Source of the DNA: Campylobacter concisus
GTDB lineage: Bacteria; Campylobacterota; Campylobacteria; Campylobacterales; Campylobacteraceae
Length of the DNA stretch: 64,000 nucleotides
Direction of reading: 5' to 3'
Assembly (NCBI RefSeq): GCF_002092855.1
Contig: NZ_LVLC01000001.1
Span: 744,001 to 808,000 of the forward strand
Shown: piece after piece, positions 45,326-53,933 of the stretch
Layout of the letters: every line of letters begins with the position of its first letter
Numbering within the stretch: position 1 is the stretch's first letter
Made by a program: the position numbers and the translations under genes
The notes under the pieces: generated by a model
The model's input: only the letters and a program-made list of their open reading frames with translations
What the model was told of the DNA's origin: nothing
The model's database searches: none

Positions 45326-46558
45326 TTATGCTATTTTCTTATCGTGTTTTATTAAAATTGGCTTTGCCTTATCTTTTACAGTCTCTTTTGAGATAACAAT
45401 ATCATACTCTTTTAACTCTGGCAGCTCATACATTATGTCTGTCATAAGCTCTTCCATTATACTTCTAAGCCCCCTGGCTCCAGTCTTTCGCTCAATGGCT
45501 AGACTTGCTATCTCTTCAAGTGCCTCATCATCAAATTTAAGCGTAGCACCATCAATCGCACAAAGCTTTTGATATTGTTTTAATATCGCATTTTTTGGCT
45601 CGGTTAAAATTTTAACCATATCTTCTTTTGTTATCTCATTCAAAGTAGCTACTACGTGAAGTCTACCAATAAGCTCTGGGATGAGGCCATATCTTACAAG
45701 ATCGTCTGGCTCAAGTAGGCTTAGTAAATTTTCTTTTTCATTTTTGCCACGTTTTTCTTGGTTAAATCCAAGTACATTTTTACCAACTCTTCTCTCGATA
45801 ATATCAAGAAGTCCGTCAAATGCACCGCCGCAAACGAATAAAATATTTGTCGTATCTATCTGGATGAAGTCTTGGTTTGGATGTTTTCTGCCGCCTTTTG
45901 GTGGAATATTCACGACGCTACCTTCGATGATCTTTAAAAGTGCTTGCTGTACGCCTTCGCCCGAAACGTCTCTTGTGATGCTTCTATTTTCACTCATTCT
46001 AGCGATCTTATCGATCTCATCTACAAAGACAATGCCCTGCTCCGCCTTTTTCACGTCACCATTTGCAGCTTGTAAAAGCCTTGTTAGGATATTTTCAACA
46101 TCCTCACCGACATATCCAGCCTCAGTTAGGCTTGTGGCGTCACAAATTGCGATAGGCACATCAAGAAATCTCGCTAAAGTCTGAGCCATCAACGTCTTAC
46201 CACTTCCAGTTGGGCCAACAAGCAAGATGTTTGATTTTGAAATTTCAGTATCGTCTTTGATGTCGCTTTGTTTAAAAATTCTCTTATAGTGGTTATATAC
46301 GCCGACGCTAAAGACCTTTTTAGCCCTATCTTGACCGATCACATAGTTATCAAGTACCGCTTTTAGCTCCTTTGGTGTGAGCTTTTGATATTCTATCGTT
46401 TCGTCGTTTTTACTCTCTTCTACGCTAGTATCTCCATGTATCATATCGTATGCAGCAGCGATGCAATACTCGCATATATAGGCATTTCCTTCGATATCTG
46501 CAAGTAATCTTCTCTCGGCAGACTCTGCCTCTCCACAAAAATTACACTTTCTAGCCAT
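45326..46558 (-). CDS. clpX: ATP-dependent protease ATP-binding subunit ClpX
   Basis: 410 residues. The N-terminal zinc-binding domain has Cys5, Cys8, Cys29 and Cys32; the AAA+ core has Walker [10 protein letters not shown], Walker [12 protein letters not shown], and the sensor region [15 protein letters not shown]. ClpX unfolds tagged proteins for ClpP. The start shares a base with the lpxA stop (TAATG). Confidence 0.97.
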   Translation of the reverse strand: MARKCNFCGEAESAERRLLADIEGNAYICEYCIAAAYDMIHGDTSVEESKNDETIEYQKLTPKELKAVLDNYVIGQDRAKKVFSVGVYNHYKRIFKQSDIKDDTEISKSNILLVGPTGSGKTLMAQTLARFLDVPIAICDATSLTEAGYVGEDVENILTRLLQAANGDVKKAEQGIVFVDEIDKIARMSENRSITRDVSGEGVQQALLKIIEGSVVNIPPKGGRKHPNQDFIQIDTTNILFVCGGAFDGLLDIIERRVGKNVLGFNQEKRGKNEKENLLSLLEPDDLVRYGLIPELIGRLHVVATLNEITKEDMVKILTEPKNAILKQYQKLCAIDGATLKFDDEALEEIASLAIERKTGARGLRSIMEELMTDIMYELPELKEYDIVISKETVKDKAKPILIKHDKKIA

Positions 46559-47346
46559 TAATCTCTTCCTTTTGCAAGCGGAATTCCTCTTGTCGTTTCT
46601 AATATAAATTTACACATTTTCTTTACGTTTTCGTCGCTGGTTTTAGCGATCAGCTCATTTGCTTGATCTTTTAGGCTGATGCCTTGATTAAACAAAAATT
46701 TATAAGCGCGAACTAGCTCCTCAACTTGCTCTTTATCAAATCTACGTCTAATGCCAACTAAATTTAAGCTTCTTATATATGCTCTATTGCCCTCAGCTAG
46801 GCAAAATGGCACTACATCTTGACTAAGCGCGCTTGCACCTGCGATCATGCAGCTCTCACCCACTCTAACAAACTGATGAATTGGTGTAAGACCGCCCACA
46901 ACAGCATAGTCGCCAAGCTCGACGTGACCTGCCAGGGTTGCGTTATTTGCCAAGATTACGTTACTACCGATGATACAGTCATGCGCGATATGAGAATATG
47001 CCATAATAAAGGCGTTATCACCGATCCTTGTTATGCCATCGCCCTTGTGCGTGCCTGAGTTTATCGTGCAAAACTCACGTATAGTTGCGTGCTCGCCGAT
47101 AATGACGCCGGTATCAATCTCATCTTTATAGCTGATATCTTGTGGGATGTCGCCTACGATCGCGTAGCTAAATATACGAGAGTTATCACCGATTTTAGTC
47201 TTGCCAAGTACCCTTGCACCTTGCTTTATCGTGACGTTATTGCCAAGGACTGCATCTTTACTTACAAATGCATAAGCCTCGATATTTGCGTCATCTCCAA
47301 TGATCGCTCCATCTTCTATAACGGCTGTTTGGTGGATATTTTTCAT
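46558..47346 (-). CDS. lpxA: UDP-N-acetylglucosamine acyltransferase LpxA
   Basis: 262 residues built on left-handed beta-helix hexapeptide repeats, with the active-site His in [14 protein letters not shown] and the C-terminal helical part. It starts lipid A synthesis by adding an acyl chain to UDP-GlcNAc. Starts 21 bases after fabZ, sharing its acyl-ACP supply. Confidence 0.96.
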   Translation of the reverse strand: MKNIHQTAVIEDGAIIGDDANIEAYAFVSKDAVLGNNVTIKQGARVLGKTKIGDNSRIFSYAIVGDIPQDISYKDEIDTGVIIGEHATIREFCTINSGTHKGDGITRIGDNAFIMAYSHIAHDCIIGSNVILANNATLAGHVELGDYAVVGGLTPIHQFVRVGESCMIAGASALSQDVVPFCLAEGNRAYIRSLNLVGIRRRFDKEQVEELVRAYKFLFNQGISLKDQANELIAKTSDENVKKMCKFILETTRGIPLAKGRD

Positions 47347-47367
47347 TTTCTCTCTTTTTCTTAAAGC

Positions 47368-47814
47368 CTATTTATCGACTATCATCGCTTTTAGTTCAGC
47401 CTCAGCGCAAAGTGCGTCATCTACGTATGCCTTGCCTTCAAGCACCCAGATATTTCCCTTGTGCTTTAGCACATTTAGTCTATACTCTAGCCTATCTCCA
47501 GGACGGACTGGATGGCGAAATTTTGCTCCGTCTATACTCATAAAATAAACCACTTTATTCTCAATACCAGCTTGATGCTCATCACTCATGCTCTTAAACG
47601 CTAGCACACCGCCAGCTTGCGCCATGCCTTCGATTATCATTACGCCAGGATATATCGGGTGACCTGGGAAGTGTCCCTGAAATATCGGCTCGCCAATGGT
47701 TACATTTTTATAAGCCACGATATTCTTAGCTGGCTCTAGCTCAACAACTCTATCTATAAGTAAAAATGGAAATCTATGTGGAAGAATTTTTTGAATTTCT
47801 ACGACGTCTATCAC
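47368..47814 (-). CDS. fabZ: 3-hydroxyacyl-ACP dehydratase FabZ
   Basis: 148 residues, hot-dog fold; the catalytic His lies in [13 protein letters not shown] and the Glu in [10 protein letters not shown]. The start is GTG at 47814. TAAGG lies about 8 bases upstream and is part of a long inverted repeat (47823-47867), so initiation or transcription may be controlled there. It dehydrates 3-hydroxyacyl-ACP in fatty-acid synthesis and competes with LpxA for the same substrate. First gene of the fabZ-lpxA-clpX-mreB-mreC-carB run. Confidence 0.95.
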   Translation of the reverse strand: MIDVVEIQKILPHRFPFLLIDRVVELEPAKNIVAYKNVTIGEPIFQGHFPGHPIYPGVMIIEGMAQAGGVLAFKSMSDEHQAGIENKVVYFMSIDGAKFRHPVRPGDRLEYRLNVLKHKGNIWVLEGKAYVDDALCAEAELKAMIVDK

Positions 47815-47822
47815 GTTTTAGC

Positions 47823-47867
47823 CTTAGTAATGTAAATTTGTGGCGATTGTAACAAATTTATACTAAG
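47823..47867 (-). promoter_or_regulatory. Long dyad over the fabZ promoter and ribosome-binding site
   Basis: Arms of 7 and 9 bases, CTTAGTA then TAAATTTGT (47823-47829, 47833-47841), pair exactly with ACAAATTTA then TACTAAG (47852-47867); ATG at 47830-47832 is bulged. The 10-base centre, read on the minus strand, contains a TACAAT -10 candidate (47851-47846), and the fabZ ribosome site lies in one arm. It could be an operator over the -10 box or an RNA hairpin hiding the ribosome site. Confidence 0.55.
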
Positions 47868-47964
47868 AAAAAAATTATTAGCCTCTTTTAAAAATCTCTA
47901 AATTTCGCCTTATGTGGCAAAAATTTAATTCACTGCTTTAAGATAAATTTTATAAACTCACCTT

Positions 47965-49038
47965 TTAGTCTAAAACCAAAATTTCTTCACTATCGTTATA
48001 AAAAACAGCCTTTGCGTAAATTTCGTAGCTGCCCTTTTTGACCTCGTCTAGGATGATGATAGGATTTTGCGAAAATTCTCCGCTTATATCACGGCGAAAT
48101 TTTAGCTCAGCGTCAAGCTCAAGCGGCCTTTTGCAAAGCTCATCAACGCTTTTAAATTTGCTATTTGTAAATTTATTAAAGCGCTCTATGCTCATAAATA
48201 TCACGCCCTCTTTTAGCTCATCATCGATCTCGCAGTCACGCTCTACATTTAGCTTTAAATTTTCTCTTTTAAAGCCAGAGTAGAGTACAAAGTAGCTTGG
48301 TACCACAACTCCGCCAAATTTAACACTAGCGCGTAAAAGCCTGTAGTTTAAAAATCGCCTTCTAAAAAGATGAAATTTCTCACCTCTCGCCTCGCAAAGG
48401 CGCACCTTTTTGTAAAGCTCAAGCCTAGCTTCTATGCTGCCATAAAGTGCTCTTGCGTGTAGCTCGCTCATTAGCTCACTTTGGGGCAAATTTTGCGAGT
48501 CACGCTGCTTTTTTAGCGCAAAGACACAGCCACAGTAGTTTTGGTGATAGAGCTTGTCTTTTTTAGCGAGGATAAATTGCTCGCTTGTGCCGCCATTTTT
48601 TCTATAATCAACTGCGACCGCCTCTAAATTTGAGCCAGCCACCGCCTCATCAAGCGCCTTTTTAAGCTGAGAAAAGTCCTTTTTTGGGCTCATCAAAAGC
48701 GTCGTCGTGATCTTACTAAGTCCTAGCTCAAGCGCCTTTTTAGCAGAGTCTTTCATACGAAAATCAAAGCAGTACTCGCACCTTTTGCCCTTTTCTGGCT
48801 CGTCTTCAAGCCCCTTTGTGCCACCAAGCCACGCCTCATAGTCGTATTCGCCGCATATTAGCTTGATGCCTAGCTTCTCGCAGCTTCGCTTCACGTCCTC
48901 AAAACGCAGTAAAAATTCGCTATATGGATGTATATTTGGATCATAAAAATAGCCGACTATTCGTTCATTTGGATAGTCTTTTCGTAGGCGCTGTAAAAAG
49001 TAGTGGCTATCGACCGAGCAGCAGATGTGAACTAGCAA
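47965..49038 (-). CDS. queH: Epoxyqueuosine reductase QueH
   Basis: 357 residues. The iron-sulfur and metal cysteines of QueH are seen: HICCSVDS (Cys6, Cys7) at the start, CEYCFDFRM and NYCGCVF. The first 200 residues cover the known fold; the rest is an extension common in this group. It performs the last step of queuosine synthesis, reducing epoxyqueuosine in tRNA. The start appears to be TTG at 49038: a stop (TAA) lies just upstream in frame and AAAGG about 8 bases away. Confidence 0.88.
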   Translation of the reverse strand: MLVHICCSVDSHYFLQRLRKDYPNERIVGYFYDPNIHPYSEFLLRFEDVKRSCEKLGIKLICGEYDYEAWLGGTKGLEDEPEKGKRCEYCFDFRMKDSAKKALELGLSKITTTLLMSPKKDFSQLKKALDEAVAGSNLEAVAVDYRKNGGTSEQFILAKKDKLYHQNYCGCVFALKKQRDSQNLPQSELMSELHARALYGSIEARLELYKKVRLCEARGEKFHLFRRRFLNYRLLRASVKFGGVVVPSYFVLYSGFKRENLKLNVERDCEIDDELKEGVIFMSIERFNKFTNSKFKSVDELCKRPLELDAELKFRRDISGEFSQNPIIILDEVKKGSYEIYAKAVFYNDSEEILVLD

Positions 49039-49066
49039 AATTTAACCTTTTTTTGCTCGCATTATA

Positions 49067-49816
49067 TCAAAGATTATTTTTATAAATTTTTGCAGCATCA
49101 AGGTATTTTTTAAGGACATTTTGGCTTGCAAGATCTTCAAATTTACCCCACGCCACCTGCTTGCCAGCCTCGATTATTAGCACTTTTTGTGCTATCTTCA
49201 TCGCACTTAAAATATCGTGCGTGATAAAGATAATGCTGATCTTTTCATCTAAGCTTAAAAGCAAATTTATGATCTTTTGCTTCGTCTCGTTGTCAAGCCC
49301 GCTTGTTATCTCGTCGCAGATTAGGATTTTTGGCTTTGAAAGAAGCGCTAGCAGTATCCCGACCCTTGTCGCCTCGCCACCACTTAGCTGAGATGGATAT
49401 TTTTCTAAAATTTCATCTTTTAAATTTAAATTTGCCAGAAGCTCTTTGAGCTCATTTTCGCTAAAGCTAAGCTTAAGATATGACCTCACATGAGCGATGG
49501 CGGTTTTTACTTTTAGCGCTGGACTTAGGGCTTGTTTTTGGTTTTGCAAGATATATCTGATATCTTTTTTGAGCTCATTTTTGTCTGTGATCTCTTCACT
49601 GTTTATATAAATTTTGCCCCCGCTTTTTGGCTCGCTAAATGATATGAGCTTTGCAAGCGTGCTTTTGCCACTGCCACTTTGCCCCAAAATGGCTAAATTT
49701 TCGCAATCATCAAGCTCGCAACTTATCCCCTCTAAAAGGTGCAGTACTTCAGCTCTAGCGTTAAAATGCTCCTTAAAGCTTAAACTTTTTGATACGTTTT
49801 CAAGCCTGATTTTCAC
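49067..49816 (-). CDS. Nickel/peptide-type ABC transporter ATPase (second ATPase, NikV position)
   Basis: 249 residues from the GTG at 49816, which overlaps the preceding stop (GTGA) and has AAAGGA 6 bases upstream; a longer frame would lie over the end of the upstream gene. Walker A is GQSGSGKST, the signature LSGGEATR, Walker B LICDEITSGL and switch FITHD, as in Dpp/Opp/Nik ATPases. Closing gene of the five-gene transporter run. Confidence 0.85.
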   Translation of the reverse strand: MKIRLENVSKSLSFKEHFNARAEVLHLLEGISCELDDCENLAILGQSGSGKSTLAKLISFSEPKSGGKIYINSEEITDKNELKKDIRYILQNQKQALSPALKVKTAIAHVRSYLKLSFSENELKELLANLNLKDEILEKYPSQLSGGEATRVGILLALLSKPKILICDEITSGLDNETKQKIINLLLSLDEKISIIFITHDILSAMKIAQKVLIIEAGKQVAWGKFEDLASQNVLKKYLDAAKIYKNNL

Positions 49817-50493
49817 GCATTTTCCTTTAAATTTAGCCGCCCATCTCTCATCTGCCAAATTTCGTCACTAAGATAGTTTGTCAGCGCCTCATCGTGCGAG
49901 ATAAAAATGACACTCATCTTGCCCTTTAAACTCTCCAAGATGCCCGCCACGTGGCTACCGCTAATGCTATCAAGCCCGCTTGTTATCTCATCGCAGATTA
50001 AAATTTTTGGCTTTAAGCAAAGCGCAAGAGCGATCTGCACACGGCTCGCCTCGCCGCCACTTAGCTCGTATGAGTATTTGTGCCAGATAAGATTTGCATT
50101 ACCCAGCCCAAACTCCCTAAAATAGCTAAATGCAAGCTCTTTATTTGATTTATTATCGCCGCCAAGATAGGCATTAAAGTGATCGCCCACGTTTAAGAGC
50201 GGATGAAGGCTAGCAACGGAGTTTTGAAAAATGAGCGCGGCAACCTTTTTTCGGTGCTCTTTTAGCTCATTTTGGCTAAGTTTTAAGATATCTTTTTTAT
50301 AAATGCTAAAATTATCCGCCCTCACTCTAAAATCATCATCAAAAAGCCTTATTAAGCTCTTTGCAAAGAGCGATTTACCACTGCCGCTAACGCCCGTGAT
50401 ACCTATAAATTTACCCTCACTCATACCAAAATCAAGCTCACGCAAAAGCTTCTTATCCTTATAAAAAACGTTTAAATTTTTAATCTCTATCAT
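49813..50493 (-). CDS. Nickel/peptide-type ABC transporter ATPase (first ATPase, NikW position)
   Basis: 226 residues starting MIEIKNLNVFYKDKKLL at 50493, overlapping the permease stop by 4 bases (ATGA); longer frames would overlap the permease gene. Walker A GVSGSGKSL, signature LSGGEASRV, Walker B LICDEITSGLDS, switch FISHDEAL. With the second ATPase it forms the heterodimeric motor seen in Opp/Dpp/Nik importers. Confidence 0.85.
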   Translation of the reverse strand: MIEIKNLNVFYKDKKLLRELDFGMSEGKFIGITGVSGSGKSLFAKSLIRLFDDDFRVRADNFSIYKKDILKLSQNELKEHRKKVAALIFQNSVASLHPLLNVGDHFNAYLGGDNKSNKELAFSYFREFGLGNANLIWHKYSYELSGGEASRVQIALALCLKPKILICDEITSGLDSISGSHVAGILESLKGKMSVIFISHDEALTNYLSDEIWQMRDGRLNLKENA

Positions 50494-51290
50494 ATTTTTA
50501 TATTGCCATTTTTTGAATTTGATGTGATGATCGAGGTTGCAAGTATGAGCAAAAAGAGCGTCACGCCAGGAAAAAGTACCATCCACCAAGAGCCAAGGAA
50601 AAGTGCTTCTTTGCTCTCATTTAGCATGATGCCAAGGCTTATCTTATTTGCATCGCTACCCACGCCAAAAAAGCCAAGCGTAGCCTCCATGACGACTGCG
50701 TTTATCGCGTTTATGCCAAAGATGCTAATTATTAGATGCTTTAAATTTGGCAAAATTTCAAAGCAGATCAGGCTAAATTTGCTAGCCCCATTTATCACAG
50801 CCTGCTCGGCGTAGTCGCACGTTTTATTAAGTCTTAAATTTTGCATAAAGACTTTTGCGCCCTGCATAAACGAGCAAATGGCGATGATAAAAGAGGTTAT
50901 AAGCAGATCCCCACTACTAAATGAGCTAAAAAGCATGATAAAAACGATGTTTGGGATGCTTAAAAAGGCATCAAGCCCTTTATCAAAAAGGCTCTCGCAG
51001 GTTCTGCTCTTACTCGTGCCAAAATATGCGTAGATGAGCGAGAAAAACGTCGTTAAAAAGCCAGCTAGCAGCAAGATAAGAAGCGAGTTTTTAAGCGCGT
51101 AGGCCACTCTTATGAGATTGTCCCTACCAAGGATGTCAGTGCCAAAGATATGCTCGCCGTTTGGGGCTAAATTTACCGCCATAAAGTTAGTGAAATTTGG
51201 CTCAAATTTAGAAAAAAACGGCGTCACAAAGGCAAATGTGACAAGTGCTAAAAAGACAAAACAGGCTAGGAAAAATATGACTTTTCTCAT
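50490..51290 (-). CDS. Nickel/peptide-type ABC permease (DppC/NikC class)
   Basis: 266 residues with an N-terminal helix and about five more; GEHIFGTDILGRDNLIRVAYA near 45 is the DppC/NikC signature, and the EAA-type loop is in YAEQAVINGASKFSLICFEIL. It overlaps the DppB-type permease gene by 4 bases (ATGA). Confidence 0.88.
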   Translation of the reverse strand: MRKVIFFLACFVFLALVTFAFVTPFFSKFEPNFTNFMAVNLAPNGEHIFGTDILGRDNLIRVAYALKNSLLILLLAGFLTTFFSLIYAYFGTSKSRTCESLFDKGLDAFLSIPNIVFIMLFSSFSSGDLLITSFIIAICSFMQGAKVFMQNLRLNKTCDYAEQAVINGASKFSLICFEILPNLKHLIISIFGINAINAVVMEATLGFFGVGSDANKISLGIMLNESKEALFLGSWWMVLFPGVTLFLLILATSIITSNSKNGNIKI

Positions 51291-52225
51291 AAATTTCTCT
51301 TATCTGCCAAGATGGCGAAAATTTTAGCCAGTAAATTTGCAAAAACGACAAAAACAGCCGTTAGCAAAATGGTCGCAAGTGCGACTGGATAGTCTTTGGC
51401 GATGACTGCATCAAGGCTAAGCTTGCCTATGCCTGGAAATGAAAAAATGCTCTCAATCACGTATGAGCCAGCAAAAACGCCAGCCACAAGGGTTGCGAAA
51501 TAATAGACTATATCGGTGCTTGCATGCTTTATGGAAAAGAAATAAATTTTGCCCCGCCCCAAGCCTCTAGCGTGAGCCGTCTGGATAAAGTCAGCATTTA
51601 GGCTTTGATTTAGCCTGTCTCTTACAAATTTCACATTTGCGCCAAGGTGTGGCAAGATGATGGCAAGCGTTGGCAAGATGATAAATTTAGCTCCCACCCC
51701 GCTAGATCCTAGCTCGTTTGCGCCAGAGCTTGGCAGCAAGTTTAGATAGACGCTAAAGATCGCTATTAGCACGAGTGCTACGTAAAAATGCGGCAATGAA
51801 GCTAGTAAAAACGAGCTAAAGTTTATAAAGATATCGGCAAATTTATTTTTATAAATGGCGCTTAAAAGCCCCAATAAAAATGATAAGAAAACTATCAGAA
51901 AAAACGAAGCAAAAAATAAGATAAGAGAGTTTAAAAGTCTCTCTTTAATGAGTAAAAAAACGCTTGCTCCGCTTACAAAGCTAGTGCCAAAGTCCCCCGT
52001 GACAAAGTGAGCCAGCCATCTAAAATACTGCACAAAAAAGCCATCTTTTAGCCCCAAATTTTCTAAAATTTGCTCTTTTATAGCCACGCTCACCGCCTCG
52101 CTTCGCAAAAACATCGCGTCAGTGACGTTTCCTGGCAAAAAATATATGAGCAAAAATAGAAAAAATGAGATAAAAAACAGCAACCCAAGGCTTGAGATCA
52201 CTGTTTTTAAAATGGCTCTAAACAA
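51287..52225 (-). CDS. Nickel/peptide-type ABC permease (DppB/NikB class)
   Basis: 312 residues with about six helices. LIYFLPGN and the EAA loop QTAHARGLGRGKIYFFSIKH are typical of the DppB/NikB class, and the end VIAKDYPVALATILLTAVF matches too. The start is uncertain: no ATG fits, and the best is TTG at 52225, in the same frame as and 12 bases after the binding-protein stop. Confidence 0.82.
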   Translation of the reverse strand: MFRAILKTVISSLGLLFFISFFLFLLIYFLPGNVTDAMFLRSEAVSVAIKEQILENLGLKDGFFVQYFRWLAHFVTGDFGTSFVSGASVFLLIKERLLNSLILFFASFFLIVFLSFLLGLLSAIYKNKFADIFINFSSFLLASLPHFYVALVLIAIFSVYLNLLPSSGANELGSSGVGAKFIILPTLAIILPHLGANVKFVRDRLNQSLNADFIQTAHARGLGRGKIYFFSIKHASTDIVYYFATLVAGVFAGSYVIESIFSFPGIGKLSLDAVIAKDYPVALATILLTAVFVVFANLLAKIFAILADKRNL

Positions 52226-52237
52226 ATTTTTTATCCA

Positions 52238-53770
52238 CTATTTTACTTGCCACTCTCTTATGTTCCATAAAAATCCAGCCCCATGGTGGCCCAAAATTTG
52301 CGTCTTTATGCCTGAAATTTTGTTGTTAAAAACGAGCGGATAGTCAAGATAGGCTATAAAAATGTAAGGTGGATTTTCAAAAAGTGCTTTTAGAAATTCT
52401 TTGTAGTATTTTTTCCTAAGCTCCACGTCCTTTGTATATCTTGCGTTTTTTAGGGCAAGATCGACGTTTGCGTCCTTGTAGTGGCTAAAATTCCAGCCAT
52501 TTTCATTTATGCTCACATCGGCAAATCCACCAAAAATTCTATACGTGTGAAAGTCTGGATCAAAAGGGCTTCCCCAGCCGATGATAAAGCTATCAACCTC
52601 GCTTATACTAAAGGCTGTTCTTGGCTTAGCGTAGGCTTTTGCTCTCACGCCAAATTTATTTAGCTCGCTGCTTAAAATTTTGGCTAGATTGACCCTTAAG
52701 ATGTCGTTATTAAAGGCATAGATATCAAAGCCAAGCTCCTTGCCGTCCTTTTCAAAAAAGCCAGCCTTGTTTTTCTTAAAGCCGCTCTTTTCAAGTAGCT
52801 CTTTGGCCTTTTGCGGATCGTAGCTAAATTTAAACTCACCGTCATTTGCAAAGCTTTTTTCTATCGGATTGTTCGCTACGCTTGCATATCCGTGAAATAA
52901 ATTTTTAACTATCTCATCTTTATTTACCGCGTAGTTTAGGGCGATTCTTACATTTTTATCTTGAAAAAGAGGATTTTCAAAGTTAAACATCAAAGCTCTA
53001 TAGTCTGCACTTTTAAACTTAAGCAGGCTTAATTTTTTATCATCTTTTATGAAATTTACACCAGTTGGAGAGATGAGCGCAACATCGATCTCACCACTTT
53101 TAAGCCCAACGAGCCTTAAATTTTCATCACCAATAATTTTAAAAAATACCTTTTTTATCTTTGGCTCACCCTTGTAAAATTTATCATTTGCCACAAACTC
53201 CAAGCTCTCATCTTTTTTCCATTTTACAAGCTTGTATGCGCCAGTTCCTACTGGAGCCTCGTTAAATTTATCGGTTGAGATATCTTTGCCTTTTAAAATG
53301 TGCTCAGGCAAAACGCCAAAGCTAAGTGCGTCAAGAAATGGCGGAAACGGTTCATTAAGCGTAATCTTTACTTTATAATCACCTAAAATTTCAACACTTT
53401 TTACCACTTCATAATTTGAGATAGCTGGCGCATTTAGCTTCTTATCTTGAGCCGCTTCGATGGTAAATTTAACGTCCTTTGCGCTAAATTTTACCCCGTC
53501 ATGCCAAAGAGCATCATCTCTTAGCTCAAAAACATACTCCAACCCATCGTCGCTCACCTGCCAAGACTTCGCAAGCTCTGGCACGACGTTGCTATTTTCA
53601 TCGTGGCTCGTAAGGCCAGAGAAAACTAGCGAAAGCGTAGGATCGTGATCCTCGTCATAAAGTGGGTTTATGCGAGGTGTTTGCTCCTCGATAGCGACCA
53701 CGACTTTGCTCTCGTTTGCGTAAAGGCAAACGCCAAATAACAAGAAAAATGCAAGTAAAATTCTCTTCAT
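52238..53770 (-). CDS. Nickel/peptide-type ABC substrate-binding protein (NikZ-like)
   Basis: 510 residues with a signal peptide (about 1-18, CLYA-N). Family-5 solute-binding features: INPLYDEDHDPTLSLVF, VPELAKSWQVSDDG, DDALWHDGVKFSAKDV, PVGTGAYKLVKW. Two neighbouring His (495-496) lie near the C-terminus, in the area where the C. jejuni nickel protein NikZ is reported to use a His ligand. The five-gene order (binding protein, two permeases, two ATPases) is that of C. jejuni NikZYXWV. Peptide or other chelates are an alternative. A dyad like the NikR operators of some bacteria lies in front. Confidence 0.8.
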   Translation of the reverse strand: MKRILLAFFLLFGVCLYANESKVVVAIEEQTPRINPLYDEDHDPTLSLVFSGLTSHDENSNVVPELAKSWQVSDDGLEYVFELRDDALWHDGVKFSAKDVKFTIEAAQDKKLNAPAISNYEVVKSVEILGDYKVKITLNEPFPPFLDALSFGVLPEHILKGKDISTDKFNEAPVGTGAYKLVKWKKDESLEFVANDKFYKGEPKIKKVFFKIIGDENLRLVGLKSGEIDVALISPTGVNFIKDDKKLSLLKFKSADYRALMFNFENPLFQDKNVRIALNYAVNKDEIVKNLFHGYASVANNPIEKSFANDGEFKFSYDPQKAKELLEKSGFKKNKAGFFEKDGKELGFDIYAFNNDILRVNLAKILSSELNKFGVRAKAYAKPRTAFSISEVDSFIIGWGSPFDPDFHTYRIFGGFADVSINENGWNFSHYKDANVDLALKNARYTKDVELRKKYYKEFLKALFENPPYIFIAYLDYPLVFNNKISGIKTQILGHHGAGFLWNIREWQVK

Positions 53771-53803
53771 TTTTTCCCTTTTTCCTAAAAAATTTGTGAA
53801 ATG

Positions 53804-53830
53804 GTAATACGAATTTTATAAAAGTATTAT
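53804..53830. promoter_or_regulatory. Candidate NikR operator upstream of the nik-type operon
   Basis: GTAATAC (53804-53810), 13 bases, then GTATTAT (53824-53830). This fits the published GTGTTAC-N13/14-GTAACAC type of NikR dyad in polarity and spacing, but not the E. coli GTATGA-N16-TCATAC type. It lies 34 bases upstream of the binding-protein start. Confidence 0.45.
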
Positions 53831-53933
53831 TAATGCAAGTGTGAAATTTGAATTTGCAAATTTATAACTAGAATTTAACCTTTTTAAAGTAAAATTAGAA
53901 CTTATTTTTAGCTCACTTCAAGGTAAAATTTAG

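Noticed and set aside
53804-53830. E. coli-type NikR site
   Set aside because: The half-sites have the opposite polarity to GTATGA-N16-TCATAC; only the other published NikR form fits.
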